A stretch of DNA of 64,000 nt, from NCBI GenBank assembly GCA_947501805.1, contig CANMXJ010000021.1, positions 1 through 64,000 of the forward strand, in the 5' to 3' direction. The translations under genes and the position numbers were made by a program. The notes under the pieces were generated by a model, which saw nothing but the letters and a program-made list of their open reading frames with translations, searched no databases and had not been told where the DNA came from. Positions 46,272 through 56,585 of this stretch are shown piece after piece (position 1 is the stretch's first letter; each line of letters opens with the position of its first letter). The DNA comes from an uncultured Sulfitobacter sp. (GTDB lineage: Bacteria > Pseudomonadota > Alphaproteobacteria > Rhodobacterales > Rhodobacteraceae).

Positions 46272-46919
46272 TTATCCCCCGAGCACACCAGCTATCTCGC
46301 CCTGCACCGCTTCAACTGTTCCCAGGCCGTTCACTGAATTCAACATCTTCTTGGCATAATAATAACCAATTAGTGGAGAAGTCTGCTTGTAATACGCCAT
46401 CAGACGGGTCTTGAGACTTTCTTCGTTATCATCGGCGCGCCGGGTAAACTCGGTCTTTTTTCCACAGTTGGTGCATTTGCCATCCGCAGGCACCGGCTTG
46501 GTTTTGTCGTTATAGACCTCACCACATCCTGCGCAGGTCGAGCGAGCCGTGATCCGCTCCACCAGCGCCTCATCATCGACGCGCATCTCGATAACCGCAT
46601 CCAGCGTTTTGCCTTCATCCTGCATCAGGCGTTCCAACGCATCCGCCTGTTCAAGCGTACGTGGAAAGCCGTCAAAGATGAAGCCGCCCTTGTTGTCGCC
46701 TTTCAGCTTCTCGCGGATCAGACCGATCACGATCTCGTCCGTGACCAATTCGCCACGCGCCATGACACCGGCGACCATATTGCCCATCTCGGTGCCACTG
46801 TCCTTGGCTTCGCGCAGCATGTCGCCAGTGGACAGCTGTACCATATTACGTGTCTCTACCAGGTGACGCGCTTGCGTGCCTTTGCCAGCGCCCGGAGGCC
46901 CAAGAAGAATAATATTCAT
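46272..46919 (-). CDS. adk: adenylate kinase
   Basis: 215 residues: P-loop [26 protein letters not shown], and a LID with four cysteines (CAGCGEVYN and CTNCGKK), the zinc-binding LID form. Interconverts ATP+AMP and 2 ADP. Stop-start overlap with secY (4 bases). Confidence 0.97.
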   Translation of the reverse strand: MNIILLGPPGAGKGTQARHLVETRNMVQLSTGDMLREAKDSGTEMGNMVAGVMARGELVTDEIVIGLIREKLKGDNKGGFIFDGFPRTLEQADALERLMQDEGKTLDAVIEMRVDDEALVERITARSTCAGCGEVYNDKTKPVPADGKCTNCGKKTEFTRRADDNEESLKTRLMAYYKQTSPLIGYYYAKKMLNSVNGLGTVEAVQGEIAGVLGG

Positions 46920-48280
46920 TTACGTATCGGGCTCCGTTTCTTGCGCGTCGTTTTACCTTTACCGCGCAGGTTCGACTTTTCAAGCAAACCTTCATACTGG
47001 TGGGCAAGCAAATGGCTTTGCACTTGCTGGATCGTGTCCATTGTCACCGACACAACAATCAGCACCGACGTACCACCGAAATAGAACGGAATAGCGAACT
47101 GCCCGCGCAGTATTTCCGGAAACACACAGACCAGCGCCAGATAACCGGAGCCCAACACCAGAACACGGTTTACCACATATTCAAGGTATTCAGCCGTTTT
47201 CTTGCCAGGGCGAATACCCGGAACAAAACCATTCTGGTTCTTGAGGTTGTCGGCCACATCGTCCGGCTTAAAGCTTACGTTGAACGTGTAGAAATAGGCA
47301 AAGAACACGATCATTGCGATGAAGAACAACAGGTACAATGGCTGGCCGGGACCGAAGTTGGCCAAAAGAACAGACATCACAGGACCGGTTGAATTGCCCG
47401 AAAATGTGCTGATGGTAATCGGCAGCAGCAACAAGGACGATGCGAAGATCGCAGGGATAACGCCAGCGGGGTTAACCTTGACCGGCAGGTGGCTGGAACC
47501 ACCATCATACATTTTCATGCCAACCTGACGGCGCGGATACTGGATATGGATCTTGCGCAGGGCGCGCTCCATAAACACCACAAACATGATCGTAACCACG
47601 ACCATAACCAACACCCCGACAATCACCGCAGGGCTGATGGCACCGGACCGACCGGAGGCAAAGAACTGCGCAATTGCGGCAGGAACCTCTGCGATAATGC
47701 CTACAAAGATGATCAGGGAAATACCGTTGCCGATGCCGCGTGCGGTGATTTGCTCACCCAGCCACATCAGGAACATTGTGCCACCAATCAGCGTAATCAT
47801 ACAGGCGATGCGGAAATAGAGTCCCGGATCAGCGGCAATATCACCGGCTTCCAGCGACACCGCGAGACCATAGGACTGCAAAGTAGCAAGGAAAACAGTG
47901 CCATAGCGAGTGTATTGATTGAGCTTCTTGCGCCCCTGCTCGCCTTCTTTCTTAAGCTGCTCCCATGGACCGTACATGGAACCCAAAAGCTGCACGATGA
48001 TCGAGGCCGAAATGTAGGGCATGATCCCAAGGGCAAAGATACCCATCCGTCCCAATGCACCACCGGTGAACATCGAAACCATGCCGCCGATCCCCTGACC
48101 CGCGCTGTCCATGAATTCGCGTAGCGCCCCACCATCAATGCCCGGAACAGGGATGAATGTGCCAATGCGGTAGACAATCAACAAACCCAGCGTGAAAAGG
48201 ATCCGGTTGCGCAGGTCTGTTGCCTTGCCCAATGCGGACCAACTGGTGTTGGCGGCCATGTTTTCGACGGCTGATACCAT
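46916..48280 (-). CDS. secY: protein translocase subunit SecY
   Basis: 454 residues with ten TMs: plug region [12 protein letters not shown] near 55, [17 protein letters not shown], and cytoplasmic loop [21 protein letters not shown]. Start ATG 48280; ATG 48259 (MAANTSW) is an alternative. Forms the membrane channel with SecE/G. Followed by adk, normal for alphaproteobacteria. Confidence 0.97.
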   Translation of the reverse strand: MVSAVENMAANTSWSALGKATDLRNRILFTLGLLIVYRIGTFIPVPGIDGGALREFMDSAGQGIGGMVSMFTGGALGRMGIFALGIMPYISASIIVQLLGSMYGPWEQLKKEGEQGRKKLNQYTRYGTVFLATLQSYGLAVSLEAGDIAADPGLYFRIACMITLIGGTMFLMWLGEQITARGIGNGISLIIFVGIIAEVPAAIAQFFASGRSGAISPAVIVGVLVMVVVTIMFVVFMERALRKIHIQYPRRQVGMKMYDGGSSHLPVKVNPAGVIPAIFASSLLLLPITISTFSGNSTGPVMSVLLANFGPGQPLYLLFFIAMIVFFAYFYTFNVSFKPDDVADNLKNQNGFVPGIRPGKKTAEYLEYVVNRVLVLGSGYLALVCVFPEILRGQFAIPFYFGGTSVLIVVSVTMDTIQQVQSHLLAHQYEGLLEKSNLRGKGKTTRKKRSPIRK

Positions 48281-48306
48281 AGGTGCGGTCTCTTTTATTG
48301 TTATGC

Positions 48307-48344
48307 AAACGCCGCCCAAGCTGTTTTCCAGCGGGGCGGCGTTT
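48307..48344 (-). terminator. strong hairpin between rplO and secY
   Basis: AAACGCCGCCC (48307-48317) pairs with GGGCGGCGTTT (48334-48344), and an inner GCTG/CAGC extends the stem. Only three T's follow on the minus strand, so it may be a weak terminator or attenuator that lowers secY-adk relative to rplO. Confidence 0.5.
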
Positions 48345-48403
48345 GGGAAAACTCGTCAACTATGTAAGCGGGACGTCGCCCGCTCACAAGGCTTAAGGCT
48401 GCT

Positions 48404-48886
48404 TTACGCGGCCGCTGCGTCAGCTTTCGCTGGCAGGGTGACTGTACCGCCGGCTTTTTCCACTGCTTCGATGGCAGTTTTGGACGCGCCAGCAACGTGC
48501 AGATCAAGTTTCGCCGTGATCTCGCCTTTGGCCAGCAAACGCACACCGTCCAACTCACGGCGCAGCAAACCGGATTCGATCAGCGCAGCCGCATCAATCG
48601 GCTTTTTGATGTCCAGTTTCTTGGCGTCGACGAATTTCTGGATCAGACCAAGGTTCACAACGGCATAAGATTTGCGGTTCGGCTTGTTAAAGCCGCGCTT
48701 AGGCAGACGTTGGTAGAGGGGCATTTGGCCGCCTTCATACCCTTTGATCGCCACACCCGAGCGGGATTTCTGACCTTTGATACCACGGCCACCCATTTTA
48801 CCGGTGCCGGAACCGGGACCACGACCAACGCGCTTGCGTTTCTTGGTAGCACCCGGGTTGTCAGAAAGTTCATTCAACTTAAACAT
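48404..48886 (-). CDS. rplO: 50S ribosomal protein uL15
   Basis: 160 residues from ATG 48886: [19 protein letters not shown], glycine-rich [20 protein letters not shown], and the C-terminal [15 protein letters not shown]. Assembly protein of the large subunit. Separated from rpmD by an acyltransferase gene, and with its own promoter candidate. Confidence 0.97.
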   Translation of the reverse strand: MFKLNELSDNPGATKKRKRVGRGPGSGTGKMGGRGIKGQKSRSGVAIKGYEGGQMPLYQRLPKRGFNKPNRKSYAVVNLGLIQKFVDAKKLDIKKPIDAAALIESGLLRRELDGVRLLAKGEITAKLDLHVAGASKTAIEAVEKAGGTVTLPAKADAAAA

Positions 48887-48982
48887 TGTCGCTTCTCCTT
48901 TTGCCGGAAATGCCCCCCAGCGACGGGAAGTGAGCAAACGCGGCGTTACAAATACGGTGGCCGGATTCGGTGCCACTTGGGG

Positions 48983-49011
48983 CGTATAGAGGGGGTGGCG
49001 GTTGGGATCAA
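48983..49011 (-). promoter_or_regulatory. candidate promoter of rplO-secY-adk
   Basis: Minus strand: TTGATC (49011-49006), 17 bases, TATACG (48988-48983), about 100 bases before rplO. The -10 is the same as at the rpmC promoter candidate (54578-54583). Seen directly; activity inferred. Confidence 0.55.
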
Positions 49012-49037
49012 GGGGTTCCCTCTGAAAGGGTCGGACA

Positions 49038-50045
49038 TCAAAGCCCAAGTGCTTTTTTGGTGCCCAACTTACCCGCACACCACAGCAACACAAGCGGCCC
49101 CACAACACCGATGCCGACCGCCGCCAACAGATGAACGCCTAAGGACGTAATGTCCAAGGACAGGAGTCCAATCCGCGCGGCCGCCGAAAAGATCGTATGC
49201 GCCAGATAGATAACAAGAGAGGTCTGCCCCAGATAACGCAACATGCGGATTACCGGGAGAGGCTTGTGCGTATTGCAATCAATACGTGCAAGCATGATCC
49301 AGATGAGAAGAACCAATACCAAAGAGTTCAGAACCGAACCCCATCCCATCAAGCCGCAAAACAACAGGAAAACGATACCGCACGCGGCAGCAAGTGCCAT
49401 CCACAACGGCGGACGGACAGTAATCAAACCAGCGAAGCCGACACCCGCAATATAATAGGGGAAATGCGCAATCGCCGGATCAAAAAAAGATGAGCCAAAA
49501 TGAATCCAAGGAATGCATAGCGCAGAAACAAGCGCGCAAGCCGCACATATGATCCTAAATGTCCCTTCCTGAACAACGGGTCGCAATCCGAGGTAAAGAA
49601 ATAATACTACCAGCTGGACGAGTAAAAGCGCCCATAAGAACCACAGATGCTCATATGGCGGGAATGGATTTATCGGGAAATCCGAGAGCGTTACAGGATG
49701 ATTTGCAGCAGAACCTGCTAACAATCTGACCGCAAAAAATATCCACGTCCAAAGGGCGAAAGGCCAAAGCAACCTCACCAAACGGCTAAAAAAGAAATCC
49801 GATGCGGTCATATTACGGATCACATCCAGAAACAGCACACCTGTCAGAAAGAAAAAGATCGGCATATGCCATGCGTAGATCATCTGATCAATTGTGTTGA
49901 ACAATATTTCATTGTGCAGAACACCAGCGTCAAAACTACCACGCCAGGCGTGTCCAAATACAACAAAAAGAATCGCAATGCCCTTGGCCGTATCAATCGC
50001 GTGTATGCGTCCGCCATCAGCAATCCGTTGATTACCGGTCTTCAT
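49038..50045 (-). CDS. acyltransferase-3 family membrane protein (OafA/NolL-like)
   Basis: 335 residues with about ten TMs. The catalytic region [19 protein letters not shown] (N-terminal, conserved His) and [16 protein letters not shown] fit the acyltransferase-3 family, which O-acetylates sugars and cell-surface polymers in the inner membrane. It sits between rpmD and rplO, where most bacteria have none, and is more A+T-rich than its ribosomal neighbours, suggesting a later insertion. Confidence 0.85.
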   Translation of the reverse strand: MKTGNQRIADGGRIHAIDTAKGIAILFVVFGHAWRGSFDAGVLHNEILFNTIDQMIYAWHMPIFFFLTGVLFLDVIRNMTASDFFFSRLVRLLWPFALWTWIFFAVRLLAGSAANHPVTLSDFPINPFPPYEHLWFLWALLLVQLVVLFLYLGLRPVVQEGTFRIICAACALVSALCIPWIHFGSSFFDPAIAHFPYYIAGVGFAGLITVRPPLWMALAAACGIVFLLFCGLMGWGSVLNSLVLVLLIWIMLARIDCNTHKPLPVIRMLRYLGQTSLVIYLAHTIFSAAARIGLLSLDITSLGVHLLAAVGIGVVGPLVLLWCAGKLGTKKALGL

Positions 50046-50139
50046 AAAAAATTTTACCCATCAAAAAAACAAAGCAACCTGATACAAACAAAACCTGCCC
50101 AGCCAAATTTTGCTAAACATAATATTGCTAAATCAATAC

Positions 50140-50171
50140 ACAAAACGCCCCGTAGTTGTCTACGGGGCGTT
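50140..50171 (-). terminator. intrinsic terminator after rpmD
   Basis: Twelve-bp perfect stem AACGCCCCGTAG/CTACGGGGCGTT (50044+100 series: 50144-50155 with 50160-50171) with a TTGT loop, then TTTTGTG on the minus strand. It ends the rpmC-...-rpmD transcript before the acyltransferase gene. Confidence 0.85.
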
Positions 50172-50226
50172 CAGCTTCGTTTGATAATTCGGCAAGAGGT
50201 CGTCGTTTTCGTTTACACGAACCCGA

Positions 50227-50415
50227 TTAACCCTTCTCTTCTACGATCTCGACCATGTGAGAAATTTTGCGGATCATGCCGCGAACAGACGGCGTATCCT
50301 CAAGCTCACGGGTGCGATGCATCTTGTTCAGACCCAAGCCGATCAGCGTGGCTTTCTGGTCTGCGGGGCGACGGATCGGGGAGCCGATCTGTTTTACGAC
50401 AATAGTCTTTGCCAT
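50227..50415 (-). CDS. rpmD: 50S ribosomal protein uL30
   Basis: 62 residues: [20 protein letters not shown] then [18 protein letters not shown]. Four bases after rpsE. Last gene before a strong terminator. Confidence 0.97.
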   Translation of the reverse strand: MAKTIVVKQIGSPIRRPADQKATLIGLGLNKMHRTRELEDTPSVRGMIRKISHMVEIVEEKG

Positions 50416-50418
50416 GAT

Positions 50419-50991
50419 TTAGGCCTCCTCGGTCGCAGGTGCAGCAGGTGCATCTGATTTTGGCAGGATGTCGGCAACTTTCTTGCCGCGACGCTGTGCT
50501 ACGGAGCGCGGGGAAGATTCCTTGCGCAGACCGTCCATTGTGGCACGGATCATGTTGTAGGGGTTTTGTGACCCGATGGACTTGGACACAACGTCCTTCA
50601 CACCCAACATCTCGAAAATCGCACGCATTGGACCACCAGCAATAATACCGGTACCTTCAGGTGCGGAGCGCATCACTACTTTACCAGCGCCGTGACGGCC
50701 TTCCATATCGTGATGCAGCGTGCGGCCTTCGCGCAACTGAACGCGGATCATCTGACGCTTGGCCTGCTCGGTGGCCTTACGGATCGCCTCAGGCACCTCT
50801 TTGGCTTTACCTTTGCCGAAACCGACGCGACCTTTTTGGTCACCGACTACGACGAGTGCCGCAAACCCAAAGCGCTTACCGCCTTTAACAGTCTTGGACA
50901 CACGGTTGATCGCGACAAGGCGATCCTGAAATTCTGGAGTCTCGTCGCGGTTGTTGCGGCGATTGCCTCCGCGGTTGTCATCTCTGGCCAT
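50419..50991 (-). CDS. rpsE: 30S ribosomal protein uS5
   Basis: 190 residues: [38 protein letters not shown] and [18 protein letters not shown]. Ala/Pro-rich C-terminal tail. Needed for decoding accuracy and helicase activity at the mRNA entry. Confidence 0.98.
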   Translation of the reverse strand: MARDDNRGGNRRNNRDETPEFQDRLVAINRVSKTVKGGKRFGFAALVVVGDQKGRVGFGKGKAKEVPEAIRKATEQAKRQMIRVQLREGRTLHHDMEGRHGAGKVVMRSAPEGTGIIAGGPMRAIFEMLGVKDVVSKSIGSQNPYNMIRATMDGLRKESSPRSVAQRRGKKVADILPKSDAPAAPATEEA

Positions 50992-51063
50992 GCTGGCCTC
51001 CTTTATTGCGGGCGTGTGCCCGGTTATTTCAATCCTGGTGGGCCAAATACCCCCGGATTATCG

Positions 51064-51089
51064 AGGCGGCCCCATCGCTGGAGCCGCCT
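51064..51089 (-). other. stem-loop between rplR and rpsE
   Basis: AGGCGGC (51064-51070) pairs with GCCGCCT (51083-51089) in the unusually long 107-base rplR-rpsE gap. No T-run; probably an mRNA processing or stability element. Confidence 0.4.
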
Positions 51090-51098
51090 TCAAATCGT

Positions 51099-51458
51099 TT
51101 AGATCTTCAGACCGCCTTCGCGGGCCGCTTCTGCCAAAGCCTTGACCTTGCCGTGGAACAGGAAACCACCACGGTCAAAGTATGCTTCCTCAACACCGGC
51201 TTTTTTGGCGCGTTCCGCGATCGTTGCACCCACCTTCGTGGCTGCTTCGATGTTGTTCTTGCCAACAAAACCAAGGTCTTTTTCGAGCGTCGATGCGGCG
51301 GCGACTGTTACGCCGTTCACGTCGTCGATCAATTGAACCATGATGTTCTTGTTTGAGCGGTGCACGGAGAGACGCATACGGCCCCGGTTCGTGCGGCGAA
51401 GTTTGTTCCGAACGCGCAAGCGGCGTTTGATGAACAGTTGTCTTTTGCTGTTTGCCAT
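51099..51458 (-). CDS. rplR: 50S ribosomal protein uL18
   Basis: 119 residues: [20 protein letters not shown] and a C-terminal [20 protein letters not shown]-type end (here [17 protein letters not shown]). Binds 5S rRNA with uL5. The first 15 residues are very basic. Confidence 0.97.
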   Translation of the reverse strand: MANSKRQLFIKRRLRVRNKLRRTNRGRMRLSVHRSNKNIMVQLIDDVNGVTVAAASTLEKDLGFVGKNNIEAATKVGATIAERAKKAGVEEAYFDRGGFLFHGKVKALAEAAREGGLKI

Positions 51459-51469
51459 CTGTGCGTTCC

Positions 51470-52003
51470 TTACTTCTTCTTGCCTTCTTTGCGGAAGACG
51501 AACTCACCCTTATAGCGGATGCCTTTGCCCTTGTAGGGCTCGGGCTTGCGCCATGCGCGGATGTTCGCAGCGACCTGACCAACAAGCTGTTCGTCAATGC
51601 CTTCCACAACGATTTCGGTCTGCTTTGGCGCGGTTACAGTGACACCCTCAGGTGGCGTGTAATCGACGTCATGTGACAGGCCGAGGTTCAGTTTCAATAC
51701 GTTACCGGTCATCGCGGCACGATAACCAACACCCTGAATTTCAAGCTCTTTCTTGAAACCGGTTGTTACGCCAGTGACCAGGTTTGCGACCATTGTGCGG
51801 CTCATGCCCCACTGCTGGCGCGCGCGCTTGGACTTGCCACGTGGGATCACGGAAACCGCGTTGTCTTCTACTTTAATGTCGACATCATCTGTCGCCTTAA
51901 AGCTGCGGACACCCTTGGGGCCTTTTACTTCGATGGACTGACCGGACACAGTAGCGGTAACACCACTGGGCAGCTCAACCGCTTTTTTACCAATACGAGA
52001 CAT
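51470..52003 (-). CDS. rplF: 50S ribosomal protein uL6
   Basis: 177 residues from ATG 52003 ([20 protein letters not shown]). Contains [10 protein letters not shown]-type repeats (here [14 protein letters not shown]) and [19 protein letters not shown] at the end. The frame open to 52063 overlaps rpsH and is rejected. Confidence 0.97.
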   Translation of the reverse strand: MSRIGKKAVELPSGVTATVSGQSIEVKGPKGVRSFKATDDVDIKVEDNAVSVIPRGKSKRARQQWGMSRTMVANLVTGVTTGFKKELEIQGVGYRAAMTGNVLKLNLGLSHDVDYTPPEGVTVTAPKQTEIVVEGIDEQLVGQVAANIRAWRKPEPYKGKGIRYKGEFVFRKEGKKK

Positions 52004-52013
52004 CTTGCACTCC

Positions 52014-52406
52014 TTAGAATACGGTGCAGAGTACTTCGCCGCCGATATTATGGCTGCGAGCATTTGCGTCCGACATCACACCTTTAGAGGTGGAGACAAT
52101 CGACACACCCAAGCCCTGACGGACCTGTGGAATGTCATTCGAGCCCATATAAACGCGGCGACCGGGTTTTGAGACCCGCTTCAACTCGCGAATAACAGGT
52201 TCGCCTTCGTAATATTTCAGGCTGATCTCGATGGCAGGGTGGCCGTCGGCGCCTGTCATCTTTTCATAGCCGCGAATGTAGCCTTCGTCTGCCAGCACAT
52301 CCAGAACCCATGCACGCAGCTTGGAAGCCGGCGTCATAACGGTGGATTTGCCGCGCATCTGGCTGTTGCGGATGCGTGTCAGCATGTCTGCGATAGGATC
52401 GTTCAT
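52014..52406 (-). CDS. rpsH: 30S ribosomal protein uS8
   Basis: 130 residues: [20 protein letters not shown], and the C-terminal [20 protein letters not shown] with GGEVLCTVF end. Binds 16S rRNA helix 21 and, in E. coli, represses the spc operon by binding its mRNA. Confidence 0.98.
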   Translation of the reverse strand: MNDPIADMLTRIRNSQMRGKSTVMTPASKLRAWVLDVLADEGYIRGYEKMTGADGHPAIEISLKYYEGEPVIRELKRVSKPGRRVYMGSNDIPQVRQGLGVSIVSTSKGVMSDANARSHNIGGEVLCTVF

Positions 52407-52418
52407 AATGTGCGCTCC

Positions 52419-52724
52419 TTACCAGCTCGACTTGACCATGCCGGGGATCTGGCCGGAAGAGCCAAGATCACGCAGCGCGATACGCGAGATTTTCAGTTTA
52501 CGATAATAAGCGTGCGGACGGCCTGTCAGCTGGCAACGGTTGTGCAGACGCACAGCCGAAGAGTTGCGCGGCAATTTCGCCAGCTTCAGGGAGGCGCGGA
52601 AGCGCTCTTCCATCGGCTTTTCTTGGTCGCTTACAATTGCTTTCAATTCGGCACGCTTTGCGGCGTACTTCTTGACCAGTGCTTCACGCTTCTTCTCGCG
52701 TGCGATCATGGATTTCTTAGCCAT
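52419..52724 (-). CDS. rpsN: 30S ribosomal protein uS14 (zinc-free form)
   Basis: 101 residues with ARRRSK-like basic N-terminus and [20 protein letters not shown], ending PGMVKSSW. Only one cysteine, so it is the long zinc-independent form. Confidence 0.97.
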   Translation of the reverse strand: MAKKSMIAREKKREALVKKYAAKRAELKAIVSDQEKPMEERFRASLKLAKLPRNSSAVRLHNRCQLTGRPHAYYRKLKISRIALRDLGSSGQIPGMVKSSW

Positions 52725-52742
52725 ATCTAATCCTTCCCGCGC

Positions 52743-53306
52743 TTATTCAGCGAATGGCATGTTGAAGCCAATCAACAATGCTTTTGCTTCTGCGTCGGTT
52801 TTCGCCGTGGTGGCGATGACGATGTCCATACCCCAGTTTTCATCAATCTTATCAAAATCGATTTCGGGGAACACGAGATGCTCTTTCAAGCCCATGGCAT
52901 AGTTGCCACGGCCGTCAAAAGATTTTGCCGAGATGCCGCGGAAGTCGCGGATACGAGGCATTGCAATCGTGATCAGACGGTCCATGAATTCATACATACG
53001 CGCACCGCGCAGGGTTACTTTCGCACCCAGCGGCATTTCTTCACGTACGCGGAAACCCGCGATGGACTTCTTGGCGATCGTCGTCATGGCTTTCTGGCCA
53101 GCAATCAGCGTCAGGTCTTCCTGTGCGGATTTGGCTTTCTTGCTGTCACGCACGGCGGCTGCACCACAACCGATGTTCAACACGACTTTATCAAGGCGCG
53201 GGATCATCATGTCGTTCTTGTAGCCGAACTCTTCACGCATCTTGGCGCGAATTTCGTCGCGATAGACGTTCAGAAGGCGGGGTGTGTAGGTTGCAGTATC
53301 AAGCAT
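52743..53306 (-). CDS. rplE: 50S ribosomal protein uL5
   Basis: 187 residues: [34 protein letters not shown]-type region (here [19 protein letters not shown]) and a [20 protein letters not shown] tail. Contacts 5S rRNA and uS13. Overlaps rplX by 8 bases. Confidence 0.98.
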   Translation of the reverse strand: MLDTATYTPRLLNVYRDEIRAKMREEFGYKNDMMIPRLDKVVLNIGCGAAAVRDSKKAKSAQEDLTLIAGQKAMTTIAKKSIAGFRVREEMPLGAKVTLRGARMYEFMDRLITIAMPRIRDFRGISAKSFDGRGNYAMGLKEHLVFPEIDFDKIDENWGMDIVIATTAKTDAEAKALLIGFNMPFAE

Positions 53307-53610
53307 CGATCACGTCCCCCGTGGTTTTTGCGAAACGGACTTTCTTGTCGCCTTCGATCTTGAAACCGACGCGTGTTGCTTTGCCGTTGGCATCAACAAT
53401 CGAGAGGTTGGATAGATCAATCGGCATCGCCTTGGGGATACGGCCCCCTTGGCTTTCCTGAGACTGGCGCGTGGCGCGGATAGAGATGTTAATCCCCTCG
53501 ACAACACCTTTGCCGGACTTTGGATCAACAGACGACAATGTGCCCGTCTTGCCTTTGTCCTTACCAGCCAACACGATGACAGTGTCACCTTTGCGAAGTT
53601 TAGCAGCCAT
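53299..53610 (-). CDS. rplX: 50S ribosomal protein uL24
   Basis: 103 residues: [20 protein letters not shown] motif and [13 protein letters not shown]. Early assembly initiator of the large subunit. Start overlaps the rplN stop by one base. Confidence 0.97.
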   Translation of the reverse strand: MAAKLRKGDTVIVLAGKDKGKTGTLSSVDPKSGKGVVEGINISIRATRQSQESQGGRIPKAMPIDLSNLSIVDANGKATRVGFKIEGDKKVRFAKTTGDVIDA

Positions 53611-53978
53611 TACAGCACCTCCGGCGCAAGCGAGATAATCTTCATGAAGTTCTTGGCGCGCAATTCACGCACAACTGGTCCGAAGATACGGGTACCTACG
53701 GGCTCGTTTGCGTTGTTAAGGATAACTGCAGCGTTACGATCAAAACGAATGGCTGTGCCATCGTCACGACGAACTTCTTTGGCTGTGCGAACAACAACCG
53801 CCTTGCGGACGTCGCCTTTTTTCACACGACCGCGAGGGATGGCTTCCTTGACCGACACGACAATAATGTCGCCGACGGATGCGTATTTACGCTTGGAACC
53901 ACCCAGTACCTTGATGCACTGAACTCGGCGAGCGCCGGAGTTGTCAGCAACATCCAGGTTGGTCTGCATCTGGATCAT
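53610..53978 (-). CDS. rplN: 50S ribosomal protein uL14
   Basis: 122 residues, canonical: [40 protein letters not shown] and [20 protein letters not shown]. Forms an intersubunit bridge. 76 bases after rpsQ. Confidence 0.98.
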   Translation of the reverse strand: MIQMQTNLDVADNSGARRVQCIKVLGGSKRKYASVGDIIVVSVKEAIPRGRVKKGDVRKAVVVRTAKEVRRDDGTAIRFDRNAAVILNNANEPVGTRIFGPVVRELRAKNFMKIISLAPEVL

Positions 53979-54054
53979 TTGGTTTCTCCCGACCTTCAGG
54001 GCGCGATGCGTGCGTGATCCCCGGGGTTTCGATTAAGTTGGTGGTGCTTACGCC

Positions 54055-54285
54055 TTAGGCGGTAATCACTTCCCAACGCTTGGTTTTGGATCGTGGTGGA
54101 CATTCGATGATGCGGACAGAATCCCCAACTTTGAATGTGTTGTTCTCATCGTGCGCCCGGTACTTCTTGGACTTACGAATGGTCTTTTTCAGAACCGGGT
54201 GCGTAAAGCGACGCTCTACGGATACGGTAACTGTCTGGGCGTTGGCATCCGATGTAACGGTGCCTGTCAGGATACGCTTTGGCAT
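54055..54285 (-). CDS. rpsQ: 30S ribosomal protein uS17
   Basis: 76 residues: [39 protein letters not shown] and a [18 protein letters not shown] end. Follows rpmC by 4 bases. Confidence 0.97.
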   Translation of the reverse strand: MPKRILTGTVTSDANAQTVTVSVERRFTHPVLKKTIRKSKKYRAHDENNTFKVGDSVRIIECPPRSKTKRWEVITA

Positions 54286-54289
54286 AGAT

Positions 54290-54499
54290 TCAGGCTCCTT
54301 CAGATGCTGCTGAGGCAGCTTTTTGGTTCAACACTGTGTGGACACGTGCCACGTCACGCTTGACGCTGCGCAGGCGCGCAGGGTTTTCCAACTGGCCAGT
54401 GGCCTGCTGGAAACGCAGGTTGAACGATTCTTTTTTCAAATTCACAAGCTCGTCGCGGAGTTGATCCGGTGTCTTGTCGTGCAGTTCTTTGGCGTTCAT
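54290..54499 (-). CDS. rpmC: 50S ribosomal protein uL29
   Basis: 69 residues from ATG 54499 (GGAG upstream): [20 protein letters not shown] and [21 protein letters not shown] longer frame to 54685 is not supported. It is normally contiguous with rplP; here 2.9 kb separates the two, and rpmC becomes the first gene of its transcript. Confidence 0.97.
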   Translation of the reverse strand: MNAKELHDKTPDQLRDELVNLKKESFNLRFQQATGQLENPARLRSVKRDVARVHTVLNQKAASAASEGA

Positions 54500-54577
54500 G
54501 CGCCATCTCCTTTCAACATCACCAGCAGGCCGCACATGCGTCACCCCGATTCTGGTGGAGTCTGTTCCGAAGTGCGC

Positions 54578-54606
54578 CGTATAGGAGGGATATGACGAGG
54601 GCGCAA
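54578..54606 (-). promoter_or_regulatory. candidate promoter of the rpmC-rpmD operon
   Basis: Minus strand: TTGCGC (54606-54601), exactly 17 bases, TATACG (54583-54578), about 80 bases before rpmC. It explains how rpmC onward is expressed although the upstream rplP transcript ends at 57268. Confidence 0.6.
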
Positions 54607-54755
54607 CCCCTGTGTGGCAGACCGTGCAAATCAGTCCGGACTTCCTGTACATTCGGCCAATAAGCGAAACGATTCCTGTCGGCATAACCCTGTTTTTCTT
54701 GACACAGAGCCGCCCCGCACGTTTGACTGATTACTCATAAACGAGAAAATCAACA

Positions 54756-55226
54756 ATGCCCTCTGACCTCAAAACCTCAAAGGACGTGTCAGAGTACCTG
54801 CTCGACCGCACCGGCCGCGCGTTGATGACGGGGGATGCCGCCCTTTATAGCAGCTGTATGGCCCTGCCCCAACATGTCGAAACCTTTGACGGCCGTGTCT
54901 ATTGCGAGACCGCCGCGCATCTGGAGCGGATATTTTTTGCCGTTGTCGACCACATGCACAAGACGGGAGTGACCGATCTCGTGCGCCATTGCGTCTCGTC
55001 GCGCTTTATCGACCCCGACACCGTCGAAGCAACCCATGAATCCCGTGTGTTGGTAGGGAATAATATGATCCAGCCTGCATTCCCCGTCTTTTCAATTCTC
55101 AAACGTATCGAAGGCGTGTGGAAGGTCAGCTATTGCATGTACGCAATTACGGAAGCCCCCGATCACAGCCGCGCACTGATCACGCCTAATGCGGAATCCC
55201 CGTCAAATGACCATCGGCTTAATTAA
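54756..55226 (+). CDS. NTF2/SnoaL-like protein, function unknown
   Basis: 156 residues, cone-fold pattern: helices at the start (SEYLLDRTGRALMTGDAALY), then strands with ESRVLVGNNMIQPAFPVFSI and WKVSYCMYAI near the end. Similar small NTF2-like proteins are common and diverse; no catalytic assignment. Opposite strand to the ribosomal genes, first of a small inserted block. Confidence 0.75.
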   Translation: MPSDLKTSKDVSEYLLDRTGRALMTGDAALYSSCMALPQHVETFDGRVYCETAAHLERIFFAVVDHMHKTGVTDLVRHCVSSRFIDPDTVEATHESRVLVGNNMIQPAFPVFSILKRIEGVWKVSYCMYAITEAPDHSRALITPNAESPSNDHRLN

Positions 55227-55267
55227 GCCTCTTTCCACAGGCTCGCCCCGCACGGTATCAACACGCC

Positions 55268-55888
55268 ATGACACATATTAAATCCCTCTTCACGACCCGC
55301 CTCTATCACGCCGGCCTCTCCGAGCACGGCAAACCTATTGATCCCGACGAGCTCGAAGCATCCTGCATCGCCATCGCCAATGATGACGAAGCCGGACAGG
55401 ACTGGTGCGAGGAAAACGGATACGCCGGCTACACGTCCTATGCCTCGCTTGACGATCTCCCCTACCGCTTTCCGATCTTCAAGGATCTGCGCAAAGTGCT
55501 GAACAAGCACGTGAAGGCGTTTACAAAGGAATTGGCTTTTGATCTGGGCAACCGGAAACTCAAACTGGACAGCCTCTGGATCAACATCCTGCCAGAAGGC
55601 GGCATCCACACCAGCCACATCCACCCGCATTCGGTGATCTCCGGCACGACCTATGTGACCATGCCGCCGGGTGCCAGCGCGATCAAATTCGAAGACCCGC
55701 GCCTTGCGATGATGATGGCCGCCCCCGGCCGCACCAAAGACGCCCCCGAAGACCTGCGCCAGTTTATCTATGTAGAACCCGCAGTGGGCGACGTCCTGCT
55801 CTGGGAAAGCTGGCTGCGCCATGAGGTGCCGATGAACATGGTCGAGGAGGATCGCGTGTCGGTGTCGTTTAATTACGGGTGGGGATGA
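55268..55888 (+). CDS. TIGR02466-family putative 2OG-Fe(II) oxygenase
   Basis: 206 residues. Double-stranded beta-helix features: WINILPEGGIHTSHIHPHSV with HxH-type ligands, SGTTYVTMPPGASAIKFEDP, then WLRHEVPMN with the distal His and RVSVSFNYGWG with the 2OG-binding Arg. Matches TIGR02466 (putative oxygenase), common in marine bacteria and phages. Substrate unknown. 41 bases after the NTF2-like gene. Confidence 0.82.
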   Translation: MTHIKSLFTTRLYHAGLSEHGKPIDPDELEASCIAIANDDEAGQDWCEENGYAGYTSYASLDDLPYRFPIFKDLRKVLNKHVKAFTKELAFDLGNRKLKLDSLWINILPEGGIHTSHIHPHSVISGTTYVTMPPGASAIKFEDPRLAMMMAAPGRTKDAPEDLRQFIYVEPAVGDVLLWESWLRHEVPMNMVEEDRVSVSFNYGWG

Positions 55889-55906
55889 GGCGTCTTTGCT
55901 GTCAAC

Positions 55907-55946
55907 TTGACCCACACTGTGTGTCGGTATATTTTTGCGGTATATT
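55907..55946 (+). promoter_or_regulatory. ccdAB promoter/operator region
   Basis: TTGACC at 55907-55912, an 11-base palindrome CACACTGTGTG at 55913-55923, and a direct repeat CGGTATATT at 55925-55933 and 55938-55946 that includes a -10-like TATATT. Antitoxin-toxin complexes usually bind such repeats to repress their own promoter. Inference from position. Confidence 0.55.
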
Positions 55947-55964
55947 GCACACCGGAGCTGCCCC

Positions 55965-56219
55965 ATGACCACCGCCACAAAACGCAAAACGTCCCTGACG
56001 TTGGACGCGCGCACGTTAGAAGCCGCGCGAGAGTTTGGCGTGAACGTCTCTGCTGTGGCGGACAAAGCCCTCGAACAAGCCGTCGCCATAGCCCGCCAGC
56101 AAAAATGGCTCGAAGAAAACGCCGACGCCTTCGCTGCACAGGCGGCATGGCACGAGAGCAACGATCACCCGCTTGCAGACATCATGACAGGTCCGGCGGG
56201 TGAGACGTGGAAACCCTGA
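55965..56219 (+). CDS. ccdA: antitoxin CcdA
   Basis: 84 residues: ribbon-helix-helix N-terminus (KRKTSLTLDARTLEAAREFG) and a C-terminal toxin-binding tail (QKWLEENADAFAAQAAWHES, then ending GETWKP). ATG 55965 has GGAG upstream. Neutralises CcdB and binds the promoter. Overlaps ccdB by 13 bases. Confidence 0.9.
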   Translation: MTTATKRKTSLTLDARTLEAAREFGVNVSAVADKALEQAVAIARQQKWLEENADAFAAQAAWHESNDHPLADIMTGPAGETWKP

Positions 56220-56497
56220 AACGTTTCGACATCGCGGCTTATGGCGATGTGTTGATGGTAGTGGTGGAAAGCGACCTGCTGCCACCTGATCCTGCAGTTG
56301 TCGTGATTCCCTTACTACGCGACTATCCGGCGGTGTCCCGGCTCAACCCGGTGATCCGCGTGGGCGAAGCGGAGTTGATCCTTGCGACACGGCTGATTGC
56401 CGCCGTGCGGCGGGCGCATTTGCGGCGGGTTGGGAGTGTGGCGGAATACGGGGATGAGATCACGCGGGCGGTGGATGTGTTGATGGGTGGGGTTTGA
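56207..56497 (+). CDS. ccdB: toxin CcdB
   Basis: 96 residues from GTG 56207: RFDIAAYGDVLMVVVESDLL, VVVIPLL and SRLNPVIRVGEAELILATRL match CcdB, a gyrase-targeting toxin. The family ends in W-G-I-type residues; this one ends MGGV, so gyrase activity may be altered, as in chromosomal members. Encoded after the antitoxin, as usual. Confidence 0.88.
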   Translation: METLKRFDIAAYGDVLMVVVESDLLPPDPAVVVIPLLRDYPAVSRLNPVIRVGEAELILATRLIAAVRRAHLRRVGSVAEYGDEITRAVDVLMGGV

Positions 56498-56585
56498 GAG
56501 TTTTCCTGCCACATTTCGATTGGTCGAAATCTGCCCTACCATTATCAATCAATATTCTCCCAGATAGAGAATGCTCTGCCGCCCG

